Source of the DNA: Devosia sp. FKR38
GTDB lineage: Bacteria; Pseudomonadota; Alphaproteobacteria; Rhizobiales; Devosiaceae
Direction of reading: 5' to 3'
NCBI RefSeq assembly: GCF_005222805.1
Contig: NZ_STGC01000005.1
Coordinates: 558,001 to 622,000, forward strand
Length of the DNA: 64,000 bases
The position numbers were made by a program, and so were the translations under genes. This document shows, one piece after another, positions 35,159 through 45,096 of the stretch. Under the pieces are notes generated by a model. That model was given only the letters and a program-made list of their open reading frames with translations, ran no database searches and was not told where the DNA came from. Within the stretch, counting starts at the first letter, position 1, and every line of letters begins with the position of its first letter.

Positions 35159-37012
35159 ATGTTGCGTTGGTTTGAGCGACGGCTGGACCCCTATCCCCCC
35201 GGCGACCCGGTGGAGCCCCCCAAGGGCCTGCTGCAATTCTGTTTGCACTACAGCAATGGCGCCAAGAAGTGGCTGGCGCTGATGGCTTTTGCCGCCGCGG
35301 CGGTAGCCATCGGCGAAATCGTCATCTTTGGCTTCATCGGCGATGTAGTGAACTGGCTGGCCGAGGCCGACCGCGCCACGTTCCTGCAAACTGATGGCTG
35401 GAAGCTGGCGCTGATGGGCGCAACAGTGGTCTTTGTCGTGCCCGCTTTTGCCGCGCTCTCGACCCTGACCATGCACCAGACGCTGCTGGGCAATTTCCCG
35501 CAGCGCATCCGCTGGATGAGCCACCGCTACCTCATCCGCCAGTCCATGAGCTATTTCCAGGACGAGTTTGCCGGCCGTATCGGCGCCAAGCTGATGCAGA
35601 CCTCGCTCGCCGTGCGCGAAGTGGTCATGAAGCTGCTCGACATGCTGGTCTATGTTGTCGTCTATTTCACCGGCGCGCTGGTGTTGGCGGCTTCGGCAGA
35701 CTGGCGCCTGGCCGTGCCGTTCCTCGTTTGGCTGGTCGCCTATGTCTGGATGATGACCTATTTCATCCCGCGCATGGGCAAGATCTCGGCCGAGCAGGCC
35801 GACGCCCGCTCGCTGATGACCGGTCGCATTGTCGACAGCTACACCAATATCGCCACGGTGAAGCTCTTCAGCCATTCCAACCGCGAAGAGACCTATGCGA
35901 AGGAAGCGATGGACGAGTTCCTCGACACCGCCTACCGGCAGATGCGCCTGTTCACCGTGCTCAATATCTCGGTGCTGTGGTCCAATGCCTTGCTGCTGTT
36001 CGCGGTGGCCTCGACAGGCCTCTGGCTGTGGCTGAACGGGCTGATGAGCCCGGGCGCGCTGGCCGTGTCGTTGGGCCTGGTCATGCGTTTCCAGGGCATG
36101 AGCCAGTGGGTGATGTGGGAAATGTCCTCGCTGTTCGAGAACATCGGCACCGTGCGCGATGGCATCGCTTCGCTGTCGGTCTCCCGTGTGGTGTCGGATC
36201 TCCCCGACGCCAAGGCGCTGCCCGAGGTCAAGGGCGACATCAAGTTCGAGAATGTCTCGTTCCACTACGGCAAGACCGGCGGTGTCATCGAGGACCTCAA
36301 CCTGCATATCCGTCCGGGCGAAAAGATCGGCCTGGTCGGACGCTCGGGCGCTGGCAAGTCGACGCTCGTCAACCTGCTGCTGCGCTTCTACGACCGCGCC
36401 GATGGCCATGTGCTGGTCGATGGGCACGACATTGCCCATGTGACGCAGGACAGCCTGCGCGCCAATATCGGCGTGGTCACCCAGGACACCTCGCTGCTGC
36501 ACCGCTCGGTGCGCGACAACATCCTCTACGGCCGCCCCGATGCGACCGAGGCGATGATGCGCGAGGCTGCCGATCTTGCCGAGGCCACGACCTTTATCGA
36601 AGGGCTGAGCGATCCCAAGGGCCGCAAGGGCTTTGATGCCCATGTGGGCGAGCGGGGCGTCAAGCTCTCGGGCGGACAGCGCCAGCGCATCGCCATTGCG
36701 CGGGTCCTGCTCAAGAACGCCCCAATCCTTGTGCTGGACGAAGCCACGTCGGCCCTCGATTCCGAGGTCGAGGCGGCCATCCAGGGCCAGCTGCAGCTGC
36801 TGATGAAGGGCAAGACCGTGATCGCCATTGCCCATCGCCTGTCCACTATCGCCATGATGGATCGCCTGGTGGTGCTCGACAAGGGGCGCATCGTCGAGAC
36901 GGGCACCCATGCCGAGCTGCTGCAGACCGGCGGCATCTATGCCAGCCTGTGGAACCGCCAGTCCGGCGGTTTCATAGACGCCGATACTGACGCCACTGCG
37001 GCCGCGCAGTAG
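35159..37012 (+). CDS. ABC exporter half-transporter (first of pair)
   Basis: A 617-aa protein with an N-terminal six-helix exporter domain (about residues 35-320) and a C-terminal ATPase. Walker A is GRSGAGKST, the signature is LSGGQRQR, Walker B and catalytic Glu are ILVLDEATSALD, and the H-loop His is in AHRLST. Both ATP sites of a pair with the next gene would look functional. The protein resembles the MsbA/ATM-like multidrug exporters; substrate unknown. It is followed by a repeat, a possible 29-aa gene and then a paralogue. Confidence 0.88.
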   Translation: MLRWFERRLDPYPPGDPVEPPKGLLQFCLHYSNGAKKWLALMAFAAAAVAIGEIVIFGFIGDVVNWLAEADRATFLQTDGWKLALMGATVVFVVPAFAALSTLTMHQTLLGNFPQRIRWMSHRYLIRQSMSYFQDEFAGRIGAKLMQTSLAVREVVMKLLDMLVYVVVYFTGALVLAASADWRLAVPFLVWLVAYVWMMTYFIPRMGKISAEQADARSLMTGRIVDSYTNIATVKLFSHSNREETYAKEAMDEFLDTAYRQMRLFTVLNISVLWSNALLLFAVASTGLWLWLNGLMSPGALAVSLGLVMRFQGMSQWVMWEMSSLFENIGTVRDGIASLSVSRVVSDLPDAKALPEVKGDIKFENVSFHYGKTGGVIEDLNLHIRPGEKIGLVGRSGAGKSTLVNLLLRFYDRADGHVLVDGHDIAHVTQDSLRANIGVVTQDTSLLHRSVRDNILYGRPDATEAMMREAADLAEATTFIEGLSDPKGRKGFDAHVGERGVKLSGGQRQRIAIARVLLKNAPILVLDEATSALDSEVEAAIQGQLQLLMKGKTVIAIAHRLSTIAMMDRLVVLDKGRIVETGTHAELLQTGGIYASLWNRQSGGFIDADTDATAAAQ

Positions 37013-37028
37013 GCGCAGAATATGCAAT

Positions 37029-37062
37029 CCGCCTTCCCCCTCACCAGGGGGAGGGAAGGCGG
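37029..37062. repeat. Palindromic intergenic repeat (second copy)
   Basis: Left arm CCGCCTTCCCCCT and right arm AGGGGGAGGGAAGGCGG form a strong hairpin with a loop of a few bases, 17 bases after the ABC gene stop. The core and the trailing CTGAAG match the palindrome at 4747-4772. It could act as a processing or attenuation signal between the paired ABC genes. Confidence 0.7.
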
Positions 37063-37099
37063 CTGAAGTATCAAGCCAACAACCAGAGGAGACCCCAAA

Positions 37100-37189
37100 A
37101 TGGGTGACATCATCGAAACGGCCATAACTGCACCGCGAAACCCCGCGCCGGGCGCCAAACGCAAACCCATGGACCGATTCCGAACCTGA
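37100..37189 (+). CDS. Possible 29-aa small protein between ABC half-transporters
   Basis: A 30-codon frame preceded by a good AGAGGAGA ribosome site, 7-8 bases before the ATG. The peptide opens with MGDIIETAITAPRNP and has a basic end (GAKRKPMDRF), without a membrane helix. I know no family. The evidence is the ribosome site and the position inside the same-strand ABC pair; the 227-bp gap is otherwise just the palindrome. Coding is plausible but unproven. Confidence 0.4.
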   Translation: MGDIIETAITAPRNPAPGAKRKPMDRFRT

Positions 37190-37239
37190 CCTGAGCCAGA
37201 AAAACTCCGTCAGGCGCGGCTCAAGATAACGAGCTCAAA

Positions 37240-39096
37240 ATGTTCAACCGCGTCATCGACTATTTCGACCATCTCTATTCGCCCACCGCGCTGGCCGAAA
37301 ATCGCCAGCCCCCTATGGGCCTTCGTCCTTTTGTTACCTATTTTGTCGGCCAGTTCCGCCTCGCCTTCGTCATCCGCATCGTGCTGGTGGCCATCGGCTC
37401 GGTGGCTGATGCCCTGATGCCCGTGTTTGTCGGCCTGGTGGTCGGTATGCTGGCCACGACCCCGCCCGGCGAGATGTTCACCCTCAACGGTCAGACCTTC
37501 CTGTGGATGGTGCTGGTCGTCGTCGTCATCCGGCCGCTGACTTTTCTGTGCGACACGCTGATCCGCAACCACGGCATCGTGCCCAATCTGGTCGATCTGG
37601 TGCGCTGGCAGAGCCACTGGCATGTGATCCGCCAGAGCTGGACCTTCTTCCAGAACGATTTTGCCGGCCGCATCGCCAACAAGATCATCCAGGCCGGTGA
37701 AGCCATCGAGATCGGGGTGAACCTGACCATCGACGCCGCCTGGTATGCGCTGGTGTTCGTGGTGGTGGCCATTGTCGTACTGGCCCGGCTCGACCTGGTG
37801 CTGCTGGTGCCCATCGCGGCCTGGCTGCTGCTCTACGCGATCCTGTTCACCATCACCATGCCGCTGATTGCCCGCTATTCCGAGGAACTCTCGGAATCCA
37901 AGTCGGTCATGACCGGCCGGATCGTGGACAGCTATACCAATATCCAGACGCTCAAGACCTTCTCGACCGGCGAGCACGAAGATCGCTATGTCGCTGACTC
38001 CATTGAGGATCACGCCGTCAGCTTCCGCAAGCTGATGCGGGTGTTCACCTATATGTGGTCCATCCTGTTCCTGCTCAACGCCGGGCTGGTGGTGTCGGTG
38101 ACCTGGCTGGCGCTCAAGGGCTGGAACGAAGGCATATTGGCGGCCGGCGCCGTGGCCACTGCCATCCCCTTCGCCCTCCAGATCATGAACATGAGCGGCT
38201 GGATCCTCGAAATCGGCTCCAACATCTTCCGCCAGGTGGGCACGGTCCGCGATTCCATGGACACCATCGCCCAGCCCCTGACCATGGTCGATGCGCCCGG
38301 CGCCAAGCCCCTGCATGTCAGCAAGGGCGAGCTGACCTATGACAATGTCAGCTTCAACTATTGGCGGGGCAAGGCCGGCAGCGTCATCGAGGACTTCCAC
38401 CTCACGGTGGCGCCAGGCGAAAAGATCGGCCTGGTGGGGCGCTCGGGCTCGGGCAAGTCGACGCTGGTCAACCTGGCCCTGCGCATGTTCGACGTGCAGG
38501 GCGGCTCGATCCGCATCGACGGGCAGGATGTGCGCGATGTCACCCAGGAGAGCGTGCGGGCGGCCATTGGCCTGGTCAGCCAGGACACCTCGCTGCTGCA
38601 TCGCTCTATCCGCGAGAACCTCAAATATGGGCGGCAGACGGCCACCGACGAGGAGATGATCCGGGCGGCCGAGCAGGCCAAGGTGCATGACGTCGTCATG
38701 GGCCTGGTCGATCCCAAGGGCTTCACCGGCTACGACGCCCATGTCGGAGAGCGGGGCGTCAAGCTCTCGGGCGGTCAGCGCCAGCGCATCGCCATCGCCC
38801 GGGTGTTGCTCAAGAACGCGCCCATCCTGGTGCTCGATGAAGCCACCTCCGCCCTCGATTCCGAGGTCGAGGCGGCCATCCAGGAGCAGTTGACGACACT
38901 CATGCAGGGCAAGACGGTTATCGCCATCGCCCACCGTCTCTCCACCATCGCCGCCATGGATCGTCTGGTGGTGCTGGAAAAGGGGCAGATCGTCGAGCAG
39001 GGCACCCATGCCCAGCTGCTGGCCACTGGCGGGCACTATGCCCAACTGTGGGAACGCCAGTCCGGCGGCTTCCTCGACCTGGACGCCATCACCTGA
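37240..39096 (+). CDS. ABC exporter half-transporter (second of pair)
   Basis: A 618-aa paralogue of the previous ABC protein, with six helices (about residues 40-320) and an ATPase with GRSGSGKST, LSGGQRQR and ILVLDEATSALD. A 50-residue stretch from DAHVGERGVKLSGG to EVEAAIQ is identical in the two proteins. The two therefore probably form a heterodimer, though each site is complete so homodimers are possible. No ribosome site is stronger than a CAAAATG context; translation may depend on the upstream region. Substrate unknown. Confidence 0.88.
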   Translation: MFNRVIDYFDHLYSPTALAENRQPPMGLRPFVTYFVGQFRLAFVIRIVLVAIGSVADALMPVFVGLVVGMLATTPPGEMFTLNGQTFLWMVLVVVVIRPLTFLCDTLIRNHGIVPNLVDLVRWQSHWHVIRQSWTFFQNDFAGRIANKIIQAGEAIEIGVNLTIDAAWYALVFVVVAIVVLARLDLVLLVPIAAWLLLYAILFTITMPLIARYSEELSESKSVMTGRIVDSYTNIQTLKTFSTGEHEDRYVADSIEDHAVSFRKLMRVFTYMWSILFLLNAGLVVSVTWLALKGWNEGILAAGAVATAIPFALQIMNMSGWILEIGSNIFRQVGTVRDSMDTIAQPLTMVDAPGAKPLHVSKGELTYDNVSFNYWRGKAGSVIEDFHLTVAPGEKIGLVGRSGSGKSTLVNLALRMFDVQGGSIRIDGQDVRDVTQESVRAAIGLVSQDTSLLHRSIRENLKYGRQTATDEEMIRAAEQAKVHDVVMGLVDPKGFTGYDAHVGERGVKLSGGQRQRIAIARVLLKNAPILVLDEATSALDSEVEAAIQEQLTTLMQGKTVIAIAHRLSTIAAMDRLVVLEKGQIVEQGTHAQLLATGGHYAQLWERQSGGFLDLDAIT

Positions 39097-39147
39097 CCCA
39101 TTGGCGTCGCGCGCATCCCGCGTGCGGCGCCAATGCCCTGGCGGCAA

Positions 39148-41121
39148 TCAGCCGGTATTGCCGAAAACCTGCGCTGGCTCGCTGCCCCAATCGCGCCGCT
39201 CGGTGAGGATGTGGTTGTGCACCATCTCCTCGCGCATCGGCCGGCCGAAGAGATACCCCTGCATCACCGATCCGCCCAACCCGGTCAGCACCTGCAACTG
39301 GTCCTCGGTCTCGATGCCCTCAAACACGCAGGAAATCCCCAGGTTCCGGCACAGGTCGATCGTCGTCTTGACGATAGCCCGGCTGGTCGTGTCATGGGTC
39401 ACGTCGGCGACAAAGCTGCGGTCCACCTTGATACGGTCCAGCGGCAGCCGCTGCACATGGGTGAGGCTGGAATGGCCCGTGCCGAAGTCATCAAGCGCAA
39501 TGCGCGAGCCCAGCGCCAGCAGCGACAGCAGCGCATCATTGGCCTGCACCAGATCGCGCATCACGGCCGTCTCGGTGATCTCGAAATCGATCCGGCGGGG
39601 GCGCCCGACCGATTCCACCATGGCTGCGATATTCTCGATGGCCGTGGCCGAGCCGATGTCATGTGCCGAAAGGTTCACCGATAGCCGCATGGCGCGCGGC
39701 AGGCCCTTGGAGACCAGCAGTGCCTTGCGCAGCACGGTCTCGGTGATCTTGCAGATCATGCCGGTGCGCTCGGCCAGCGGAATGAACTCGATGGGTGAGA
39801 CTTCGCCCAACAGCGGGCTCTTCCAGCGCGCCAGCACTTCAAAGCCCGTGGTGCGCTTGAGAACCATGTCGAACTGCGGCTGGAACAGGATGTAGAGTTC
39901 CTTGTCGAGATCGGCAGTGTGCAGGGCGTGCTCAAGCATGCGCACCTTGCTGATCTCCTGGGCGTGCCGCTCGGAGAACACCACGGTCTTGCCGCGTTGG
40001 TCGCGCTTGGCCACCGAGGTGGCATAGTCGGCGCGGTCGAACAGCGTCTCAGCCGTGTCATCGACACTTGAGGCGGCAAAGCCCACCGAAGAGGTCAGGT
40101 GAATGGTGGCGCCGGGCATGTCAAAGGACGCGCGCAACGCGCTGCACACCAGATCGCCGCACACCTGCAGCAGTGTCTCGCTGGTCGGGCCATCCATGAT
40201 CAGCGCGAAATTGTCGCCGCCCAGCCGGGCGATGAAGGTCGAGGGCCGCCGCAGCTGATCGATGCGGCGCGCCACTTCGATCAGCACCCGGTCCCCGGTG
40301 ATCTGGCCAAAGATGTCGTTGACCGATTTGAAACTGTCCAGGTCGATCAGCGCCACGGCAATGCCGCCTGCGGGGGCGTCGGCCAGTCGCGCGGCCAGAT
40401 GGCGATCAAACGAGCGGCGATTGGGCAGGCCGGTCAGCGTATCGACATTGGCCAGACGGTCATTTTCGTCCGACAGGCGCTGCGTCTCCTGCTGGCGCTG
40501 CAGCATGGCGCTGCGCGAGGCAACCAGCGCGTTGAAATCGCGGTTATTGCCGAGCAGGATCACCAGCAGGGCCACCACCACGACCACCATATTGACCGCC
40601 AGGGCGGTGAAGATGGCGTGGCCGGTGGAGGAAAAGAACAGGGTGAACGGCACCAGCACGCAGGCGGCCACCAGCAGCGAGGCAGCGCGCACATGCATCA
40701 GGCAGAACATGCAGCCAATTGTGGTGATGCCCATGTAGAAGGCAATGTGCGATTGCTGGAAGGAATTGCCATAGGGGTAGAGCGCAATGGCCCAGCCGGT
40801 AAAGCCCAGCGACAGGGGCCCCGTGATCCACAGCATGGAGTTGAGCGTCCGCCGCGCCCGCACCGGATCGATCAGCCGGTTGCGCCGCCGCCACCAGAAA
40901 ACCAGTCGCGCCACACAGACGATCGTCAACGCGCCAGGAATATAGACAGTCATCAGATCTGGCGCTGAGCCATAGTGGGTGGCAGCCAGCACCAGAGAAT
41001 TGATGACCAGCATGATGTACATCAGCGGAATTTGCCGCGCGAGGGCGCGTGCCTGGGCCATAACCAGCTCCGGCTCTTGGGGAGCCGACAGTGCCCCCAG
41101 CGCAGATTTCAGTCCCGACAT
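39148..41121 (-). CDS. Membrane GGDEF-EAL protein with degenerate GGDEF
   Basis: A 657-aa cyclic-di-GMP protein with about six N-terminal helices (residues ~30-210), a GGDEF domain and an EAL domain. The GGDEF signature is GGDNF (about 300-304), so cyclase activity is probably lost and it may act as a GTP sensor. The EAL domain keeps key residues: EVLAR (Glu near 428), LDDFGTGHSSL, KVDRSF and EGIET, so it is probably an active phosphodiesterase. I chose ATG 41121 for its GAGGG ribosome site; 41142 is another option. It is divergent from the beta-mannosidase. Confidence 0.85.
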   Translation of the reverse strand: MSGLKSALGALSAPQEPELVMAQARALARQIPLMYIMLVINSLVLAATHYGSAPDLMTVYIPGALTIVCVARLVFWWRRRNRLIDPVRARRTLNSMLWITGPLSLGFTGWAIALYPYGNSFQQSHIAFYMGITTIGCMFCLMHVRAASLLVAACVLVPFTLFFSSTGHAIFTALAVNMVVVVVALLVILLGNNRDFNALVASRSAMLQRQQETQRLSDENDRLANVDTLTGLPNRRSFDRHLAARLADAPAGGIAVALIDLDSFKSVNDIFGQITGDRVLIEVARRIDQLRRPSTFIARLGGDNFALIMDGPTSETLLQVCGDLVCSALRASFDMPGATIHLTSSVGFAASSVDDTAETLFDRADYATSVAKRDQRGKTVVFSERHAQEISKVRMLEHALHTADLDKELYILFQPQFDMVLKRTTGFEVLARWKSPLLGEVSPIEFIPLAERTGMICKITETVLRKALLVSKGLPRAMRLSVNLSAHDIGSATAIENIAAMVESVGRPRRIDFEITETAVMRDLVQANDALLSLLALGSRIALDDFGTGHSSLTHVQRLPLDRIKVDRSFVADVTHDTTSRAIVKTTIDLCRNLGISCVFEGIETEDQLQVLTGLGGSVMQGYLFGRPMREEMVHNHILTERRDWGSEPAQVFGNTG

Positions 41122-41328
41122 GGCAGATTTGCCCTCAATCATTGCCAAAATAGCGCCCAAAACCCTAACACAACAGTAAACGCGACCCGCTGGATTGCGA
41201 CGGTCAGACGACTATTGTCGCCCATTCGAGACGTTCCAAAGGCTGGCGGGTTGCCCCAGGGATGCGCTAGGCGATCAATTCGGCTGCGTCTCCCCATTGG
41301 AAGCGCTCACGAGTCCAGATAGAACGTT

Positions 41329-41340
41329 GCAATCGATTGC
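41329..41340. promoter_or_regulatory. LacI-family-type operator upstream of beta-mannosidase
   Basis: GCAATCGATTGC is a perfect 12-bp palindrome with a central CG, the usual form of LacI/GalR operators. It lies 78 bases upstream of the beta-mannosidase start, so sugar-responsive repression is likely. No lacI-type gene is in the window. The remaining 297-bp gap holds no gene. Confidence 0.5.
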
Positions 41341-41418
41341 GGTGCACGCTGCCGCCGCCAATCACACTCATCGACACGCAGGCCTGGCAGCGGCGCCGGG
41401 CACCCGGAGACTTCGCCC

Positions 41419-43938
41419 ATGTCTGTTCCCGACACCTACTCGGCCCTCGATCTGGCCGGCACCTTTGCGCTGACCTCGCCGACGGTCGCCATTGCCGCGC
41501 CGATCACCCTGCCGGGCGATGTCCACACCGCCCTTTTGGCGGGCGGGCATATTCCCGACCCCTATTATGGCGAGAACGAAAAGACCGTCATGTGGGTCAA
41601 TGAGACCGCCTGGTCGGTGGAGCGGCGCTTTGACGCCAGCGCTGCCGATATCGATGGCTACCTGACCCTGACCCTGGCCGAGGTGGACTGCATCGCCACC
41701 ATTTCGCTCAATGGTGAAGTGGTCGCCGAGACGCAGAACAGCTTCCTGCGCAACGACATCGACGTCACCGGCAAGGTGCGGGTGGGGGAGAATACCCTGC
41801 GCATCGATTTCGCCATTGCCCCCGAGGTGGCCCAGGCGCGCTCGGACGCCCATCCCTTCCCGATCCCCTTCACCAAAAACTACCAGACCAATGGCCTCAA
41901 GGGCATTCCGATGAACTTCATCCGCAAGGCAGCCTGCCATGCCGGATGGGACTGGGGCATCTGCATCATGCCCATCGGCGTGTATGGCACCATGAGCCTG
42001 CGCCGCTCGCGCCTGGCCCGTCAGGAGAGCGTCCAGGTCGACCAGGCCCATGGCAAGAGCACGGTGGAACTGTCGATAAAGACTCGGCTTTTCGCCTTCG
42101 CTCATGGTGAGGTGGAGCTTGAGCACAGCATCGATGGCCAGACCGTCACCGACAAGGTGTCGGTGCAAAAGGGCGAGAACGTCTTCACGCACAACATCAC
42201 CATCCACAACCCAAAGCTGTGGTGGCCGGCCGGGCAGGGCGCCCAGCCGCTCTATGAACTGGTGACCAATCTGGAGGGGGAAAAGACTACCCGCCAGATC
42301 GGTCTGCGCCAGCTGGAATGGGTGGTCGAGAAGGACGAGATCGACCATTCCTTCAAGTGCCGCATCAACGGCCGCGATATCTCCATGTTGGGTGCGAACT
42401 GGATTCCGGCCGACGCTATCCCCAGCCGCATCACCCCGGCGGTGATCCGCGACCTGCTTGAAAGCGCCAAGGCCGCCAATATGAACATGCTGCGCATCTG
42501 GGGCGGCGGGCAGTATGAGCCGGATTACTTCTACGAGCTCTGTGACGAGTTGGGCATTCTGATCTGGCATGACTTCATGTTCGCCTGCATGAGCTATCCG
42601 TCCGACCGGCCGTTCCTCGACAATGTCCGCACTGAAATCACCCAGCAGGTGCGGCGCCTCAGCCACCATGCCTGTATCGCGCTGTGGTGCGGCGACAACG
42701 AAGTCATCGGCTCGCTCGGCTGGTATCCCGAGACCAGGGCGGCGCCCGAGCGCTATGTCGCCAATTACGACCGGCTCAATTCCATGCTGGGCAATATCGT
42801 CGAGGATGAAGATCCGGCCCGCCGCTTCTGGCCATCCTCGCCGTCGATGGGCTATCTCGACTTCTCCGACGGCTGGCATGCCGACACCCGCGGCGACACC
42901 CATTATTGGGACGTCTGGCACTCGGCCAAGTCCTTCGAGGCCTATCGCACGGTCAACCCGCGCTTTGCCTCCGAGTTCGGCTTCCAGTCCTTCACCTCGA
43001 TGAACATCATCGAGACCTTCTCCGAGCCCAAGGACCGCAACCCGTCCTCGCCGGTGATGGAAAACCATCAGCGCAATGACGGCGGCAATGCGCGCATCCT
43101 GGAGACGATGACGCGCTACTTCCGCTTCCCGCGCGATTTCGACCAGATGGTGTTCCTGTCCCAGATCCAGCAGGGCCTGGCCATCAAGACCGCCATCGAA
43201 TACTGGCGCTCCACCAAGCCGCGCTGCATGGGCACGCTGTTCTGGCAGATCAACGACATCTGGCCGGTCGCGTCCTGGTCGAGCCTGGACTACGGCGGGC
43301 AGTGGAAGCTGCTGCAGTATATGGCCAAACGCTTCTTCCTGCCGGTCAATGTCGTGGCCGTGCCGGTGCATGATGTGGTGCCGACCAATTCGCGCGGCAA
43401 GCCGGTCGAAGGCGCGCCCGCCAGCCGCATTGTGCTCAAGGCCATCAACGACACCGGCGCTCCGCTGGCGATTTCGCTCGAAGTGCTGGCGGTCAAGGTC
43501 GGCGGCGGCCAGCGCGTGCTGTTCACCGGCAATACGGCCATCTCGGCGGATGCCGCCATCGAAGTCACCGCTGTGCCCGCAGAAGCGCTGGCTGCCGATG
43601 AGTTCCTGTTCTTCTCCTGGCGCGACGCCAAGGGCAATCTGCTGGGCGAGAACGACTTCTTCCCCAAGCCCTACAAGGCCTATGAACTGGTGCAGCCCAA
43701 GGTGCGAGCCGGCTGGTCCGACGTCAACGGCCAGCTCGTGCTCAGCCTGACCAGTGACCAGCCAGCGCTCTTCGTCACCGCCACGGTCGATGTGCCCGGC
43801 TATTTCTCCGACAATGCCGTGACGCTGCTGCCGGGCCGCACTACTGACCTCACCTTCACCCCGCGCCACGGGGCCGCCCCGTCGGCGTCCGAACTGGTGC
43901 AGTCGCTCAAGGTACGCAACCTCAGCGAGACGTTCTAG
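41419..43938 (+). CDS. Beta-mannosidase (GH2)
   Basis: An 839-aa glycoside hydrolase family 2 enzyme that releases mannose from beta-linked manno-oligosaccharides. It has a jelly-roll N-terminal domain ([20 protein letters not shown] is the family's opening; shown as [13 protein letters not shown]), an immunoglobulin-like domain and a TIM barrel. The acid/base Glu is near 428 in WCGDNEV and the nucleophile near 519 in SEFGFQSF. No signal peptide is present, so it acts in the cytoplasm on imported oligosaccharides. No transporter genes for them are adjacent; the FGGY kinase at 46562 is not clearly linked. Confidence 0.9.
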   Translation: MSVPDTYSALDLAGTFALTSPTVAIAAPITLPGDVHTALLAGGHIPDPYYGENEKTVMWVNETAWSVERRFDASAADIDGYLTLTLAEVDCIATISLNGEVVAETQNSFLRNDIDVTGKVRVGENTLRIDFAIAPEVAQARSDAHPFPIPFTKNYQTNGLKGIPMNFIRKAACHAGWDWGICIMPIGVYGTMSLRRSRLARQESVQVDQAHGKSTVELSIKTRLFAFAHGEVELEHSIDGQTVTDKVSVQKGENVFTHNITIHNPKLWWPAGQGAQPLYELVTNLEGEKTTRQIGLRQLEWVVEKDEIDHSFKCRINGRDISMLGANWIPADAIPSRITPAVIRDLLESAKAANMNMLRIWGGGQYEPDYFYELCDELGILIWHDFMFACMSYPSDRPFLDNVRTEITQQVRRLSHHACIALWCGDNEVIGSLGWYPETRAAPERYVANYDRLNSMLGNIVEDEDPARRFWPSSPSMGYLDFSDGWHADTRGDTHYWDVWHSAKSFEAYRTVNPRFASEFGFQSFTSMNIIETFSEPKDRNPSSPVMENHQRNDGGNARILETMTRYFRFPRDFDQMVFLSQIQQGLAIKTAIEYWRSTKPRCMGTLFWQINDIWPVASWSSLDYGGQWKLLQYMAKRFFLPVNVVAVPVHDVVPTNSRGKPVEGAPASRIVLKAINDTGAPLAISLEVLAVKVGGGQRVLFTGNTAISADAAIEVTAVPAEALAADEFLFFSWRDAKGNLLGENDFFPKPYKAYELVQPKVRAGWSDVNGQLVLSLTSDQPALFVTATVDVPGYFSDNAVTLLPGRTTDLTFTPRHGAAPSASELVQSLKVRNLSETF

Positions 43939-43944
43939 AAGCGC

Positions 43945-43966
43945 AGAACGCCCCTGAAGGGGCTTC
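43945..43966. terminator. Short GC hairpin after beta-mannosidase
   Basis: GCCCCT and AGGGGC arms, extended by GAA/TTC, lie seven bases after the stop. No T-run follows, so termination is tentative. The 243-bp gap to the next gene holds nothing else I can identify. Confidence 0.4.
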
Positions 43967-44181
43967 GAACTGTCCAATAGAGGAGATCGCGCCGGTGGCG
44001 CGTTCTCCGCGCGGGCTCTGCTTGAGTGGCGGGTTCGGCGGTGGCAGCCTCGTACGCCGCGTTCATCGCCAATACCGCCAACTTCCATACAAGATTTCAT
44101 CAGCCTGTCATTGACAGGAGCGGCGCGATCTTCCAACGCTGGGTTGTCCTTCCCGCGCCGCCTGCTTTGTCCGGACTTCAT

Positions 44182-45096
44182 ATGTCGACCACCATTGCGC
44201 CCATCGAGGAGCGCCGTCTTCTGGGCATCGGATTGGTGCTCGGCGCCTATTTCCTGTTTGTCTGTCTCGACTCCTCCGCCAAATGGCTGGGGCTGGTCGG
44301 CATCCCGGCGCTGCAGATCATGTTCGTGCGCTATGCCGTCCATCTGGGGCTGGCGGGGGCCATCAATCTGCCGCGCCAGGGCCTGGGCCTGTTGCGCACC
44401 AACAATCTCAAGCTCGAACTGCTGCGCGCGGCCGCGCTCATCGGCTCGACACTGTGCAATTTCACCGCCGTCCGCTACCTGCCGCTCACCGTCACCGGCG
44501 CCATCGGCTTCACCATACCGCTGATCGTCACGGCGCTGTCGGTGCTGTTTCTGCACGAGCATGTCGGCTGGCGGCGCTGGACCGCCATTGCCGTGGGCTT
44601 TGTCGGTGTCCTCATCATCGTCCGCCCCGGCACCGAGGTGTTCCACCCTGCTACGCTGCTCTCGCTGGGCGGTGCGCTCAGCTACGCCAGCTATGCCATG
44701 CTGACGCGGCGGCTGGCGGGCGTGGATTCGGCCGGCACCCAGCAATTTTATGGCGCGGCTTTGCCAACCCTGGTGCTGGCGCCCTTCGCCCTGGCCGCCT
44801 GGACCTGGCCGACGACACCGGTCGACTGGGCCGTGCTGTCGCTGATCGGCGTGGTCGGTTTCACCGGCCACCAGTTCATGACCGTGGCGCACCGCTTTGC
44901 TCCGGCCTCGGCTCTGGCGCCGTTTGGCTATGTGCAGATCCTGTTCTTCATCGCCGCCAGCTGGTTCATCTTCCACCAGCCGCCCGACACCTCGCTGTTC
45001 ATCGGCGCCCCGATCGTGGTGGCCAGCGGGCTCTATATCTGGCTGCGTGAACGGGCCCTGTCGCGCCCGGCATCCCCCGTGACCGAGGAAGCCTGA
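44182..45096 (+). CDS. DMT-superfamily (EamA) transporter, first of tandem pair
   Basis: A 304-aa inner-membrane transporter with ten helices in two EamA repeats; it opens with LLGIGLVLGAYFLFVCLDSSAKW (quoted as GAYFLFVCLDSSAKW). The first EamA repeat ends in FVGVLIIVRPGTEVF, the second in ASGLYIWLRER. I start it at ATG 44182; an in-frame start at 44026 would add non-hydrophobic residues. It overlaps the next gene by one base (TGATG). The two share the same motifs and arose by tandem duplication. Substrate unknown; the family exports metabolites such as amino acids. Confidence 0.85.
   Translation: MSTTIAPIEERRLLGIGLVLGAYFLFVCLDSSAKWLGLVGIPALQIMFVRYAVHLGLAGAINLPRQGLGLLRTNNLKLELLRAAALIGSTLCNFTAVRYLPLTVTGAIGFTIPLIVTALSVLFLHEHVGWRRWTAIAVGFVGVLIIVRPGTEVFHPATLLSLGGALSYASYAMLTRRLAGVDSAGTQQFYGAALPTLVLAPFALAAWTWPTTPVDWAVLSLIGVVGFTGHQFMTVAHRFAPASALAPFGYVQILFFIAASWFIFHQPPDTSLFIGAPIVVASGLYIWLRERALSRPASPVTEEA

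Noticed and set aside
34873-35175. 100-codon plus-strand frame in the pepN-ABC gap
   Set aside because: No ribosome site, mixed composition without motif, and it runs into the ABC gene in another frame.
41368-44976. Very long open frame (1202 codons) on the minus strand
   Set aside because: It is antisense to the beta-mannosidase and DMT gene, low in recognisable motifs and rich in Gly/His/Arg, as expected from a GC-rich coding strand's complement.
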